From JBGTCD01 sp041749015 (lineage in GTDB: Bacteria; Bacteroidota; Bacteroidia; Cytophagales; Cyclobacteriaceae), in assembly GCA_041749015.1 (NCBI GenBank), contig JBGTCD010000155.1, positions 41,284-105,283 of the forward strand: DNA of 64,000 nt, given 5' to 3'. The first letter of the stretch is position 1. The number at the start of each line of letters is the position of its first letter. Made by a program: the position numbers and the translations under genes. Of this stretch, positions 42,753 to 51,433 are shown piece after piece. Below the pieces are notes generated by a model. The model had not been told where the DNA came from and did not search any database. It saw only the letters and a list, made by a program, of their open reading frames with translations.

Positions 42753-43577
42753 ATGGCGATTAAGAAATTTAAACCAGTAACACCGGGCCAACGATTCAGA
42801 TTAGGATCTTCCTTCTCTGAGATCACCAAGGATACACCTGAAAAGAGCCTGCTTACCAGCACCAAAAGAACTGGTGGTAGGAATAGTGATGGCCGCATGA
42901 CTACAAGAAATGTAGGCGGAGGTCACAAAAAGAGACTTCGCATCATTGATATGAAGCGTGACAAGGTTGGGGTACCGGGTGTGGTACAAGGTATCGAATA
43001 TGACCCTAACCGTTCAGCAAGGATAGCATTGATTTACTACGTGGACGGTGAAAAGACATACATCATCGCCCCAGAAGGATTAAAAGTAGGGCAAACTATT
43101 ATGTCAGGTCCTGATGTGGCACCTGAGGTTGGTAATGCGATGCCTTTGGGCAAAATTCCGCTGGGTACAATTGTACACAATGTGGAGCTTAAGCCTGGGA
43201 AAGGCGCAGCATTGGCAAGAAGTGCAGGTTCGTATGCACAGCTATTGGCAAGAGAGGGTAAGTACTCTACCTTAAAGATGCCTTCAGGTGAGATGCGGAT
43301 GGTACTTTCTGCAGCTATGGCAACGATCGGATCTGTTTCCAACCCTGATCACATGAATGAAGTGCTCGGTAAAGCGGGTAGGAATCGTTGGTTAGGCAGA
43401 AGGCCTCGTGTTCGTGGTGTAGCTATGAACCCTGTGGATCACCCGATGGGTGGTGGTGAAGGAAAAGCCTCTGGTGGGCATCCGCGCTCTAGAAACGGAC
43501 TGTATGCAAAAGGGAAGAAAACCAGAAGCCCTAAGAAGTATTCGGATAAATTAATTATCGCTAAGAGAAAGAAATAA
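42753..43577 (+). CDS. rplB: 50S ribosomal protein L2
   Basis: 274 aa. KFKPVTPGQRFRLGSS, GRMTTRNVGGGHKKRLR, SAGSYAQLLAREGKYSTLKM, and the C-terminal RGVAMNPVDHPMGGGEGKAS with the conserved histidine near the peptidyl transferase centre. Confidence 0.99.
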   Translation: MAIKKFKPVTPGQRFRLGSSFSEITKDTPEKSLLTSTKRTGGRNSDGRMTTRNVGGGHKKRLRIIDMKRDKVGVPGVVQGIEYDPNRSARIALIYYVDGEKTYIIAPEGLKVGQTIMSGPDVAPEVGNAMPLGKIPLGTIVHNVELKPGKGAALARSAGSYAQLLAREGKYSTLKMPSGEMRMVLSAAMATIGSVSNPDHMNEVLGKAGRNRWLGRRPRVRGVAMNPVDHPMGGGEGKASGGHPRSRNGLYAKGKKTRSPKKYSDKLIIAKRKK

Positions 43578-43578
43578 G

Positions 43579-43857
43579 ATGTCAAGATCACTAAAAAAAG
43601 GCCCCTACATTGATTTCAGACTTGAAAAAAAGGTTGATGCAATGAATGATTCCGGAAAAAAATCCGTGATCAAAACCTGGTCAAGAAGGTCCATGATTTC
43701 ACCTGATTTTGTAGGTTATACTATCGCAGTGCATAATGGTAACAAGTTTATTCCGGTGTTTGTCACTGAGAATATGGTAGGCCACAAGCTTGGTGAATTT
43801 GCTCCCACCAGAAACTTTAGGGGCCATATTGGTAAGAAAGATAAAGGTAAAAGATAA
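43579..43857 (+). CDS. rpsS: 30S ribosomal protein S19
   Basis: 92 aa. SRSLKKGPYIDFRLEKKV, WSRRSMISPDFVGYTIAVHN, MVGHKLGEFAPTRNFRGH. One base after rplB, sharing one base with rplV. Confidence 0.99.
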   Translation: MSRSLKKGPYIDFRLEKKVDAMNDSGKKSVIKTWSRRSMISPDFVGYTIAVHNGNKFIPVFVTENMVGHKLGEFAPTRNFRGHIGKKDKGKR

Positions 43858-44252
43858 TGGAGGCAGTTGCTAAACTTAATAATGTTCCTACCTCACCTCG
43901 TAAAATGAGGTTGGTGGCTGATTTGGTCAGAGGGGAACGGGTAGACAAAGCCCTAAACATCCTCAAATTTGAACCCAACCAGGGTGCAATCAGATTGGAA
44001 AAATTACTCCTTTCTGCTATTGCCAACTGGCAGCAAAAGAATGAAGACACCCGTCTTGAGGATGTGGATCTTTATGTAAAAGAAATTTTCGTGGATAGCG
44101 GCAGGATGCTTAAGCGCCTGAGACCGGCACCACAAGGTAGAGCACATAGAATCAGAAAAAGGTCGAATCATGTGACTTTAATAATCGATGCGCTTAATGG
44201 CACGGCCGCTTCTGCAGAGGTTGTCGAGGAACAAAACAACGAAAAAGAATAG
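43857..44252 (+). CDS. rplV: 50S ribosomal protein L22
   Basis: 131 aa. VPTSPRKMRLVADLVRGERV, the hairpin loop segment MLKRLRPAPQGRAHRIRKRS that lines the exit tunnel, and an acidic, low-complexity tail. Overlaps rpsS by one base. Confidence 0.98.
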   Translation: MEAVAKLNNVPTSPRKMRLVADLVRGERVDKALNILKFEPNQGAIRLEKLLLSAIANWQQKNEDTRLEDVDLYVKEIFVDSGRMLKRLRPAPQGRAHRIRKRSNHVTLIIDALNGTAASAEVVEEQNNEKE

Positions 44253-44257
44253 ATCAA

Positions 44258-45010
44258 ATGGGACAAAAAGTAAACCCTATAGGTTTTAGACTAGGAATCG
44301 TCAAAGGATGGGATTCTAACTGGTATGGCGGAAAGTCACTATCTGACAAGCTGGTTGAGGATCATAAGATCAGAAAATATGTGGAGGCACGGATTCCAAA
44401 AGGTGGCATCTCTAAAGTTGTCATCGAAAGGACTTTAAAGAGGATCACCCTGACTATTCATACTGCACGCCCCGGTGTCGTTATCGGCAAGGGTGGCTCT
44501 GAAGTAGATAAAATTAAGGAAGAGTTAAAACAACTCACCAACAAAGATGTGCAGATCAACATCTTTGAGATCAAAAGACCTGAGCTTGATGCCAAGCTGG
44601 TAGGTGAATCTATTGCGCAGCAGATTGCTGCAAGGATTTCATACAGAAGGGCTATGAAACAAGCCATTGCTTCTGCCATGAGGGTAGGTGCGGAAGGCAT
44701 CAAAATAAAAGTTGCCGGACGTCTTGGTGGTGCTGAGATGGCTCGTACAGAGCAGTATAAAGAAGGTAGAATTCCTTTGCACACTCTGAGAGCTGATATC
44801 GACTATGCTATTTCTGAGTCTCATACAGTGTATGGAAAGATTGGCATCAAGGTATGGGTATTCAAAGGTGAGATTTACGGCAAGCGTGACCTTTCTCCAA
44901 ATGTAGGGTTGTCGAGTGCTCAGGGTTCAGGCCCTGGAGCCGGACCTAACAGAGGCGGGGGTGGGCGCAAGAGAGGTAATGAAGGACCCAAAAGGAGAAG
45001 GACCTCCTAA
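44258..45010 (+). CDS. rpsC: 30S ribosomal protein S3
   Basis: 250 aa. GQKVNPIGFRLGIVKGWDSN, the KH domain with GVVIGKGGSEVDKIKEEL, RAMKQAIASAMRVGAEGIKI and GRIPLHTLRADIDYA; the C-terminus is a Gly/Arg-rich tail. It guards the mRNA entry channel. Confidence 0.99.
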   Translation: MGQKVNPIGFRLGIVKGWDSNWYGGKSLSDKLVEDHKIRKYVEARIPKGGISKVVIERTLKRITLTIHTARPGVVIGKGGSEVDKIKEELKQLTNKDVQINIFEIKRPELDAKLVGESIAQQIAARISYRRAMKQAIASAMRVGAEGIKIKVAGRLGGAEMARTEQYKEGRIPLHTLRADIDYAISESHTVYGKIGIKVWVFKGEIYGKRDLSPNVGLSSAQGSGPGAGPNRGGGGRKRGNEGPKRRRTS

Positions 45011-45052
45011 TACCTGGTATAGGGTTTTGGTATAAAAAAATATTTTGTTACG

Positions 45053-45472
45053 ATGTTACAACCGAAAAGAACCAAATTCAGAAAGAAGCAGAAGGGCCGG
45101 GTAAAAGGCATTGCCCAGCGTGGGCATACCATTGCTTTCGGATCCTTTGCTATCAAATCGCTGGAGCCTGGATGGATTACTTCAAGGCAGATAGAGGCTG
45201 CCAGGATTGCCATGACCCGTGCTATGAAGCGTGAAGGTCAGGTATGGATCAGGATTTTCCCTGACAAACCCATCACCAAAAAACCTGCAGAGGTACGGAT
45301 GGGTAAGGGTAAAGGTGCTCCTGAATATTGGGTAGCAACAGTAAGACCAGGCACCATCCTATTTGAAGCTGGTGGTGTAACCCGTGAACTTGCCCGTGAG
45401 GCTTTGAGGCTTGCAGAGCAAAAGCTCCCTGTTAGAACCAAGTTTACTGTTCGTAAAGATTACGCTGAATAA
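45053..45472 (+). CDS. rplP: 50S ribosomal protein L16
   Basis: 139 aa. MLQPKRTKFRKKQKGRVKGI, GWITSRQIEAARIAMTRAMK, PAEVRMGKGKGAPEYWVATV. Located near the A-site tRNA on the 50S subunit. Confidence 0.99.
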   Translation: MLQPKRTKFRKKQKGRVKGIAQRGHTIAFGSFAIKSLEPGWITSRQIEAARIAMTRAMKREGQVWIRIFPDKPITKKPAEVRMGKGKGAPEYWVATVRPGTILFEAGGVTRELAREALRLAEQKLPVRTKFTVRKDYAE

Positions 45473-45480
45473 AAGAAACG

Positions 45481-45669
45481 ATGAAAAACTCAGAAATACG
45501 CTCCCTCAGTCTGGAGGAATTAAATCAGAAAATTGCCAGTGAAACTGACAACCTGAATAAAATGAAATTTTCCCATGAGATATCGCCTATAGAGAATCCC
45601 ATGAAAATCAAGCATACAAGACGGCTGGTGGCAAGGTTAAAAACTGAGTTGAAAGCTAAGACATCATAA
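45481..45669 (+). CDS. rpmC: 50S ribosomal protein L29
   Basis: 62 aa, two-helix protein. EIRSLSLEELNQKIASETDN, KMKFSHEISPIENPMKIKHT, RRLVARLKTELKAK. Short, usual size. Confidence 0.97.
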   Translation: MKNSEIRSLSLEELNQKIASETDNLNKMKFSHEISPIENPMKIKHTRRLVARLKTELKAKTS

Positions 45670-45676
45670 ATATTTC

Positions 45677-45937
45677 ATGGAAATGGAAAGAAATTTAAGA
45701 AAAGAGAGAATTGGTAAGGTGGTAAGCGACAAAATGGAGAAATCCATCACCGTGGCAATATCACGCCGTATCAAGCACCCTATGTATGGTAAGTTTATTG
45801 GAAAGACCACCAAACTTACTGCCCATGATGAAAAAAATGAATGCGGTATCGGTGATACTGTAAAAATCATGGAGACCCGCCCTTTGAGTAAAAACAAAAG
45901 GTGGCGACTAATCGAAATAATTGAAAAGGCTAAATAA
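45677..45937 (+). CDS. rpsQ: 30S ribosomal protein S17
   Basis: 86 aa. The frame starts with MEMERNLRKERIGKVVSDKM; either of the first two Mets could be used. ITVAISRRIKHPMYGKFIGK and the ETRPLSKNKRWRLIEIIEK ending are typical. OB-fold 16S-binding protein. Confidence 0.98.
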   Translation: MEMERNLRKERIGKVVSDKMEKSITVAISRRIKHPMYGKFIGKTTKLTAHDEKNECGIGDTVKIMETRPLSKNKRWRLIEIIEKAK

Positions 45938-45939
45938 TC

Positions 45940-46308
45940 ATGATACAGCAGGAATCAAGACTAAGTGTAGCGGATAACAGTGGTGCCAAAGAGGTATTAT
46001 GTATTCGCGTATTGGGAGGGACAGGCAAGCGTTATGCCCGCATTGGTGATAAGATTGTTGTGTCTGTTAAATCTGCCCTTTCTTCCAGCAGTCTCAAAAA
46101 GGGGACTGTTTCCAGAGCTGTTATCGTAAGGACCAAGAAAGAAATCAGGAGAAAAGATGGCTCTTATATTCGCTTTGAAGACAATGCTGCCGTATTGCTC
46201 ACTGCCAATGACGAGCCAAGAGGTACCAGGATCTTCGGACCTGTAGCCCGTGAGCTTCGCGATAAGCAGTTTATGAAAATTGTATCCCTGGCCCCTGAAG
46301 TAATTTAA
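45940..46308 (+). CDS. rplN: 50S ribosomal protein L14
   Basis: 122 aa. MIQQESRLSVADNSGAKEVL, CIRVLGGTGKRYARIGDKIV, GTRIFGPVARELRDKQFMKI and the final SLAPEVI. Two bases after rpsQ. Confidence 0.99.
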   Translation: MIQQESRLSVADNSGAKEVLCIRVLGGTGKRYARIGDKIVVSVKSALSSSSLKKGTVSRAVIVRTKKEIRRKDGSYIRFEDNAAVLLTANDEPRGTRIFGPVARELRDKQFMKIVSLAPEVI

Positions 46309-46312
46309 TATT

Positions 46313-46657
46313 ATGGCGACCAAGACAAAAAACATCAAATTAAACATCAGAAAAGGTGACACCGTAAAGGTGCTTTCTGGTAATGCCCGTGGCAAAACAG
46401 GCAAAGTATTGGAGGTAGTACCTGCCAAGAATCGCGCCTTTGTAGAAGGAATCAATATGGTAACCAAACATATCAAACCATCTGCCAGCAAGCCTGAGGG
46501 AGGCATTCAAAAGACAGAAGCTGCTATACATATCAGCAATCTCATGGTAGTAGACCCGGCAACAGGCCAGGGTACACGCGTGGGTAGAAAGCCTGATAGC
46601 AAAGGTAAGCTTCAGAGGTATTCAAAGAAAACCGGAGAATTTATAAAAAATGGCTAA
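46313..46657 (+). CDS. rplX: 50S ribosomal protein L24
   Basis: 114 aa. KOW motif near the N-terminus (KGDTVKVLSGNARGKTGKVL), GGIQKTEAAIHISNLMVVDP. Overlaps the rplE start by 8 bp. Confidence 0.98.
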   Translation: MATKTKNIKLNIRKGDTVKVLSGNARGKTGKVLEVVPAKNRAFVEGINMVTKHIKPSASKPEGGIQKTEAAIHISNLMVVDPATGQGTRVGRKPDSKGKLQRYSKKTGEFIKNG

Positions 46658-47204
46658 TCCGAGATTAAAAGAGAAGTATTTAAATGAAATCGTTCCTGCT
46701 CTAATGGAGAAGTTTCAGTATAAATCCATCATGGAAGTACCGAAGCTGGAAAAGATTTGTATCAATAAGGGTATTGGTGCTGCAGTGGCAGACAAAAAAC
46801 TTGTGGATCAGGGTGTGGAGGAATTGACTTCTATCTCCGGACAAAAAGCTGTAGCCACCATTGCCAAGAAATCCGTGTCCAACTTTAAGTTGAGAGAAGG
46901 GATGCCTATTGGTGCAAAAGTAACCTTGCGTGGGGAGCGGATGTATGAATTCATTGACAGGCTATTGAGTGTGGCACTTCCCAGAGTAAGAGACTTCAGG
47001 GGTGTCAGCGACAAAAGTTTTGATGGCAGGGGCAACTACACCATTGGGGTGAAGGAGCAGATCATTTTTCCTGAAATCAGCATTGAAAAGGTGAACAAGA
47101 TCAACGGTATGGATATCAACATTGTGACTTCCGCAAAGACCGATGAGGAATGTTTTGAATTATTAAAGGCGTTTGGAATGCCATTCGCCAGCAAAAATCA
47201 ATAA
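46650..47204 (+). CDS. rplE: 50S ribosomal protein L5
   Basis: 184 aa. LKEKYLNEIVPALMEKFQYK, VPKLEKICINKGIGAA, KLREGMPIGAKVTLRGERMY and DEECFELLKAFGMPFA. Binds 5S rRNA with L18. Confidence 0.99.
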   Translation: MANPRLKEKYLNEIVPALMEKFQYKSIMEVPKLEKICINKGIGAAVADKKLVDQGVEELTSISGQKAVATIAKKSVSNFKLREGMPIGAKVTLRGERMYEFIDRLLSVALPRVRDFRGVSDKSFDGRGNYTIGVKEQIIFPEISIEKVNKINGMDINIVTSAKTDEECFELLKAFGMPFASKNQ

Positions 47205-47209
47205 TTATT

Positions 47210-47479
47210 ATGGCGAAAGAATCAATTAAGGCCAGAGAGAGAAAAAGGGAAAAACTTGTGGCGCGGTATGCAGCAAAGCGTAAAGCGTTAAAGGAAGCGG
47301 GAGATTATCAGGCACTTGACAAGCTGCCTAAAAATGCTTCTCCTGTAAGGCTTCACAACAGATGCAAGCTCACAGGCAGACCCAGAGGTTACATGAGGAA
47401 ATTCGGAATTTCAAGGGTAGTTTTTAGAGAAATGGCTCTTGAAGGAAAGATACCAGGTGTAACTAAATCTAGCTGGTAA
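47210..47479 (+). CDS. rpsN: 30S ribosomal protein S14 (zinc-free form)
   Basis: 89 aa. KESIKARERKREKLVARYAA, NASPVRLHNRCKLTGRPRGY, MRKFGISRVVFREMALEGKI. The long form lacks the CxxC pairs of the zinc-binding version. It is followed by a promoter, so transcription can restart at rpsH. Confidence 0.98.
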   Translation: MAKESIKARERKREKLVARYAAKRKALKEAGDYQALDKLPKNASPVRLHNRCKLTGRPRGYMRKFGISRVVFREMALEGKIPGVTKSSW

Positions 47480-47517
47480 ATAAAAAATTTTAAGTTTTAA
47501 AAATAAATATAGTTCCG

Positions 47518-47525
47518 TATCTTTG
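47518..47525 (+). promoter_or_regulatory. internal promoter before rpsH
   Basis: TATCTTTG, then CAGG and the inverted repeat CCCA-TT-TGGG at 47530-47539. The -33 position holds only TTTT (47495-47498), so the promoter may be weaker. Confidence 0.75.
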
Positions 47526-47570
47526 CAGGCCCATTTGGGGGGTGCAAATTTATTTTATTAATTAAAGGAT

Positions 47571-47969
47571 ATGACGGACCCGATAGCCGATTATTTAACC
47601 CGCGTTAGAAACGCGATAAAAGCCAACCACAGAGTGGTTGAGGTGCCTGCCTCCAGCATTAAGAAGGAGTTGACCAAGGTGCTTTTCGAGAAGGGGTATA
47701 TCCAAAACTACAAGTTTGAGGATACCGACAACAATCAGGGCTTGATTAAAATCGCTCTGAAGTTTAACCCTGTTTCGAAAAAATCAGCAGTGACCCATCT
47801 GGAGCGCGTCAGCAAGCCAGGATTGAGGAAGTATGTCCAGTCTGATAATTTGCCCCGGGTTCTTAACGGATTAGGAGTAGCCATACTGTCCACCTCTCAG
47901 GGGGTGATGACCGATAAAGAGGCAAGAAACCTTAATATTGGTGGAGAAGTATTGTGTTACGTGTATTAA
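47571..47969 (+). CDS. rpsH: 30S ribosomal protein S8
   Basis: 132 aa. TDPIADYLTRVRNAIKANHR, VPASSIKKELTKVLFEKGYI, and the C-terminal ILSTSQGVMTDKEARNLNIG-type motif. In E. coli S8 represses the spc operon; here its gene heads a sub-unit with its own promoter. Confidence 0.99.
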   Translation: MTDPIADYLTRVRNAIKANHRVVEVPASSIKKELTKVLFEKGYIQNYKFEDTDNNQGLIKIALKFNPVSKKSAVTHLERVSKPGLRKYVQSDNLPRVLNGLGVAILSTSQGVMTDKEARNLNIGGEVLCYVY

Positions 47970-47990
47970 AAATATTGAATTAGAGACACC

Positions 47991-48548
47991 ATGTCACGTA
48001 TAGGAAATCAGCCCGTAAAATTACCCGAAGGAGTTACTTATGAGTACTCTAAGGAGACCAGCACCATCAAGGTAAAAGGTCCAAAGGGAGAGTTATCTCA
48101 AAAAATTGATAGTGATATTACAATCACTGAAGAAGAGGGTAATATCGTAGTGAAAAGACCCACTGAGCAAAAGCGCCATAAAGCAATGCATGGCCTTTAC
48201 CGCTCATTGATCAATAATATGGTGGAAGGTGTTCACCAGGGCTATAAGAAAGAGTTGGAACTTGTAGGAGTAGGTTACAAAGCTACTGCTCAGAATAATG
48301 TTCTTGAATTGAGCTTAGGTTATTCTCACACTTTTGTAGTGGGTGTGCCACCTGAAATTAAGGTTGCTGCTGAAACTGCAAAAGGTAAGAATCCAATAGT
48401 GACATTAGAAGGTATCGATAAACAACTGGTAGGGCAGATTGCTGCCAAGATCAGATCTCTGAGAAAAGTAGAGCCTTTCAAAGGTAAAGGTGTAAGATTT
48501 GTGGGTGAGCAGGTTAGAAGAAAAGCTGGTAAAACAGCCGCTAAATAA
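47991..48548 (+). CDS. rplF: 50S ribosomal protein L6
   Basis: 185 aa. SRIGNQPVKLPEGVTYEYSK, KGPKGELSQ, HKAMHGLYRSLINNMVEGV and KVEPFKGKGVRFVGEQVRRK. Two-domain protein near the factor-binding site. Confidence 0.99.
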   Translation: MSRIGNQPVKLPEGVTYEYSKETSTIKVKGPKGELSQKIDSDITITEEEGNIVVKRPTEQKRHKAMHGLYRSLINNMVEGVHQGYKKELELVGVGYKATAQNNVLELSLGYSHTFVVGVPPEIKVAAETAKGKNPIVTLEGIDKQLVGQIAAKIRSLRKVEPFKGKGVRFVGEQVRRKAGKTAAK

Positions 48549-48556
48549 TTATCGTT

Positions 48557-48910
48557 ATGGCGTTAGTAAAAAATAACAGAAGATTCAGAATCCGTAAAGG
48601 GATTCGTAAAAAGATCGCCGGAACCGCAGAGAGACCACGTCTTTCTGTGTTCAAAAGCAATAGAGGTCTTTATGCTCAGATCATCAATGATCAGGATGGG
48701 CATACCTTAGTTGCTGCTTCTACTCGTGAGCTTGAAGGGGCAAAGGACAATACCAATATAGAAGATTCTAAAAAATTAGGGTCTCTGATTGCTGAAAAAG
48801 CTAAGTCAAGTGGCATCGAAACCGTGGTTTTTGACCGTGGCGGGTATTTGTATCATGGCAAAGTAAAAGCCATGGCTGAAAGTGCCCGAGAAGGAGGCCT
48901 AAAATTTTAA
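48557..48910 (+). CDS. rplR: 50S ribosomal protein L18
   Basis: 117 aa. RIRKGIRKKIAGTAERPRLS, VFKSNRGLYAQIINDQ, VVFDRGGYLYHGKVKAMAES. Carries 5S rRNA with L5. Confidence 0.99.
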   Translation: MALVKNNRRFRIRKGIRKKIAGTAERPRLSVFKSNRGLYAQIINDQDGHTLVAASTRELEGAKDNTNIEDSKKLGSLIAEKAKSSGIETVVFDRGGYLYHGKVKAMAESAREGGLKF

Positions 48911-48916
48911 ATTATT

Positions 48917-49435
48917 ATGTCGCAAAGTAATATCAGACGAGTAAAAGCCAGCGAGATTGATCTCAAGGAGCGCGTAGTTGCTATCAAAAGGGTGGCCAAA
49001 GTAGTGAAAGGCGGTCGCCGCTTTAGCTTCTCCGCCATTGTGGTAGTAGGAGATGGTCATGGTGTGGTAGGATACGGACTTGGCAAGGCCAATGAGGTGA
49101 CTGATGCCATCACCAAGGGCGTGGACGATGCAAAAAAGAATTTGTTCAAAGTTCCGGTTCTTAATGGTACCATTCCTCACGAAGGTCTCGGAAAGTTTGG
49201 CGGTGGATTTGTATTGCTCAAGCCTGCTGCTCCTGGTACAGGTGTAATAGCCGGTGGTGCCATGCGTGCAGTATTGGAGAGTGCGGGAGTACATAATGTA
49301 CTAGCCAAGTCCAAAGGGTCATCAAATCCACATAATGTGGTGAAAGCTACTTTTGACGCACTTTCAAAAATGAGAGATCCGTTTACTGTAGCACAGTATA
49401 GAGGGATTTCATTATCAAAAGTATTTAACGGCTGA
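48917..49435 (+). CDS. rpsE: 30S ribosomal protein S5
   Basis: 172 aa. ERVVAIKRVAKVVKGGRRFS, VGDGHGVVGYGLGKANEVTD, GTGVIAGGAMRAVLESAGVH. Involved in decoding fidelity. Confidence 0.99.
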   Translation: MSQSNIRRVKASEIDLKERVVAIKRVAKVVKGGRRFSFSAIVVVGDGHGVVGYGLGKANEVTDAITKGVDDAKKNLFKVPVLNGTIPHEGLGKFGGGFVLLKPAAPGTGVIAGGAMRAVLESAGVHNVLAKSKGSSNPHNVVKATFDALSKMRDPFTVAQYRGISLSKVFNG

Positions 49436-49439
49436 TACA

Positions 49440-49619
49440 ATGGCAAAAGTAAAAATATCACAAATAAGGAGTACCATTAAGAGGCCTGAGAATCAAAAGA
49501 GAACCATTCAGGCTTTGGGGCTCGGCAGAATCAACCGTACTGTGGAGGTAGAACTTACCCCCCAGATTCAGGGTATGATCAACAAGGTGCACCATTTGGT
49601 GAGCGTTGAAAAAGCATAA
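49440..49619 (+). CDS. rpmD: 50S ribosomal protein L30
   Basis: 59 aa, read directly from the sequence: ATG at 49440, TAA at 49617-49619. The protein starts MAKVKISQIRSTIKRPENQK and continues RTIQALGLGRINRTVEVELT, the L30 core with the GLGRIN motif. It lies 4 bp after rpsE. Confidence 0.96.
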   Translation: MAKVKISQIRSTIKRPENQKRTIQALGLGRINRTVEVELTPQIQGMINKVHHLVSVEKA

Positions 49620-49667
49620 AAAATAGTGGTTCCAGGTATTAAGATAAAGTATATAAGGTAACTAGCA

Positions 49668-50114
49668 ATGAAATTACATACGTTAAAACCTGCTGAAGGT
49701 TCTGTAAAGAAAAACAAACGTCTGGGACGTGGGGAAGGATCCGGTAGAGGTGGTACATCCACTAAAGGACATAAGGGTGCACAATCTCGCTCAGGATACT
49801 CTAAGAAAATAGGTTTTGAGGGTGGCCAGATGCCCCTTCAGAGGCGGGTACCTAAGTTTGGATTTAACAACCCTAACCGTGTAGAATATAAGCCAGTTAA
49901 CTTGAGTACTCTTGAAGATCTGGCACAAAAAACCAAAGCCAAAGACATTAATGTAGCGCTTTTGGTAGATAATGGATTGGTTGGAAAGAATGACCTTATT
50001 AAAGTTTTGGCCAAAGGAGAATTAAAGTCTAAAGTGAATGTAGAGGCACATGCTTTCTCTGCTGCAGCAATAGAGGCAATTGAAAAAGCTGGTGGAAAAG
50101 CGACCAAACTTTAA
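49668..50114 (+). CDS. rplO: 50S ribosomal protein L15
   Basis: 148 aa. Gly/Arg/Lys-rich start (LGRGEGSGRGGTSTKGHKGA), GFEGGQMPLQRRVPKFGF, and the globular C-terminus ending AIEKAGGKATKL. secY starts 2 bp later. Confidence 0.99.
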   Translation: MKLHTLKPAEGSVKKNKRLGRGEGSGRGGTSTKGHKGAQSRSGYSKKIGFEGGQMPLQRRVPKFGFNNPNRVEYKPVNLSTLEDLAQKTKAKDINVALLVDNGLVGKNDLIKVLAKGELKSKVNVEAHAFSAAAIEAIEKAGGKATKL

Positions 50115-50116
50115 TT

Positions 50117-51427
50117 ATGAAAAAGTTTTTTTCAACGATTAAAAACATATTTTCCATTGAAGACCTCCGGGTTAGGATCCTGAATACGATTGGGTTCCTG
50201 ATAATTTTCCGGTTAGGTTCTTTTGTGGTATTACCGGGTATTGATCCCAATCTCCTCACTGATCCGCAGGGAGGAATATTTGACTTATTGAATACATTTC
50301 TTGGAGGGTCCTTTAGCAGGGCTTCCATTCTGGCATTAGGTATCATGCCTTATATTTCTGCCGCTATTGTGGTGCAGCTGCTTACCGTAGCAGTACCCTA
50401 TTTTCAAAAGCTTCAGAAAGAAGGGGATTCTGGCAGGAAGAGAATTACGCAGATTACCAGGGTTTTAACTATCATTATTACTTTGGCTCAATCAGCAGGG
50501 TATCTGGCGGCAACTGTAGATTCTGCAGCCATATTAAACCCGGGTCCTTTCTTCCAGATATCATCCATGATCATTCTGGTATCCGGTACCATGTTTTGTA
50601 TGTGGCTTGGTGAGCGGATTACAGACAAGGGTATCGGTAACGGTATTTCTATGCTGATCATGATCGGGATTATTTCAAGATTTCCCGGATCACTGGTGGC
50701 TGAGGCTATTTCCAGAGGCATGAATGGTGCTCTTCTCTTCGTTTTAGAGATGGTAGCTTTGTTCTTTGTAGTGATGGCCGTGGTGATGCTGACCCAGGCA
50801 GTGCGCAGAATACCTGTGCAATATGCCAAGCAGGTGGTAGGGAGTAAATCTTATGGAGGGCAGCGGCAGTATGTACCTTTAAAGGTCAACTCCTCTGGAG
50901 TAATGCCAATTATCTTTGCACAGTCCTTAATGTTTTTGCCTCCACTTTTAGGGGGTATCTGGGCTGAAAGTGACGTTGGGGCTTACATAGGGTCTACCTT
51001 TTCTGATTTCACATCGTGGCAATATAACACTGTGTTTTTCATATTGGTACTGTTGTTTACCTTCTTCTACACTGCCATTACAGTCAATCCTAACCAGATT
51101 GCTGATGACCTTAAAAGAAACGGAGGGTTTGTACCTGGTATTAAACCGGGTAAAGCGACCTCTGAATTTATAGATACTGTATTGACCAGGATTACTTTAC
51201 CTGGATCAATATTTTTGGCCATTGTGGCTATTTTACCTGCTTTTGCTGTTATGGCAGGAGTCAACCAAACCTTTGCTCAGTTTTATGGAGGTACTTCATT
51301 GCTGATCATGGTAGGGGTAATTCTAGATACCTTGCAGCAGATTGAAAGTTATCTGCTCATGAGGCACTATGAAGGTATGATGAAGTCAGGTAGAGTTAAA
51401 GGACGTTCTCAGGCTGCCGTAGCTTAA
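50117..51427 (+). CDS. secY: preprotein translocase subunit SecY
   Basis: 436 aa with ten transmembrane helices. RILNTIGFLIIFRLGSFVVL, the plug-region SRASILALGIMPYISAAIVV, YFQKLQKEGDSGRKRITQIT, PVQYAKQVVG and the cytoplasmic loop NPNQIADDLKRNGGFVPGIK. Forms the Sec channel with SecE. Sits in the spc operon between rplO and map. Confidence 0.99.
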   Translation: MKKFFSTIKNIFSIEDLRVRILNTIGFLIIFRLGSFVVLPGIDPNLLTDPQGGIFDLLNTFLGGSFSRASILALGIMPYISAAIVVQLLTVAVPYFQKLQKEGDSGRKRITQITRVLTIIITLAQSAGYLAATVDSAAILNPGPFFQISSMIILVSGTMFCMWLGERITDKGIGNGISMLIMIGIISRFPGSLVAEAISRGMNGALLFVLEMVALFFVVMAVVMLTQAVRRIPVQYAKQVVGSKSYGGQRQYVPLKVNSSGVMPIIFAQSLMFLPPLLGGIWAESDVGAYIGSTFSDFTSWQYNTVFFILVLLFTFFYTAITVNPNQIADDLKRNGGFVPGIKPGKATSEFIDTVLTRITLPGSIFLAIVAILPAFAVMAGVNQTFAQFYGGTSLLIMVGVILDTLQQIESYLLMRHYEGMMKSGRVKGRSQAAVA

Positions 51428-51433
51428 AGTTTG

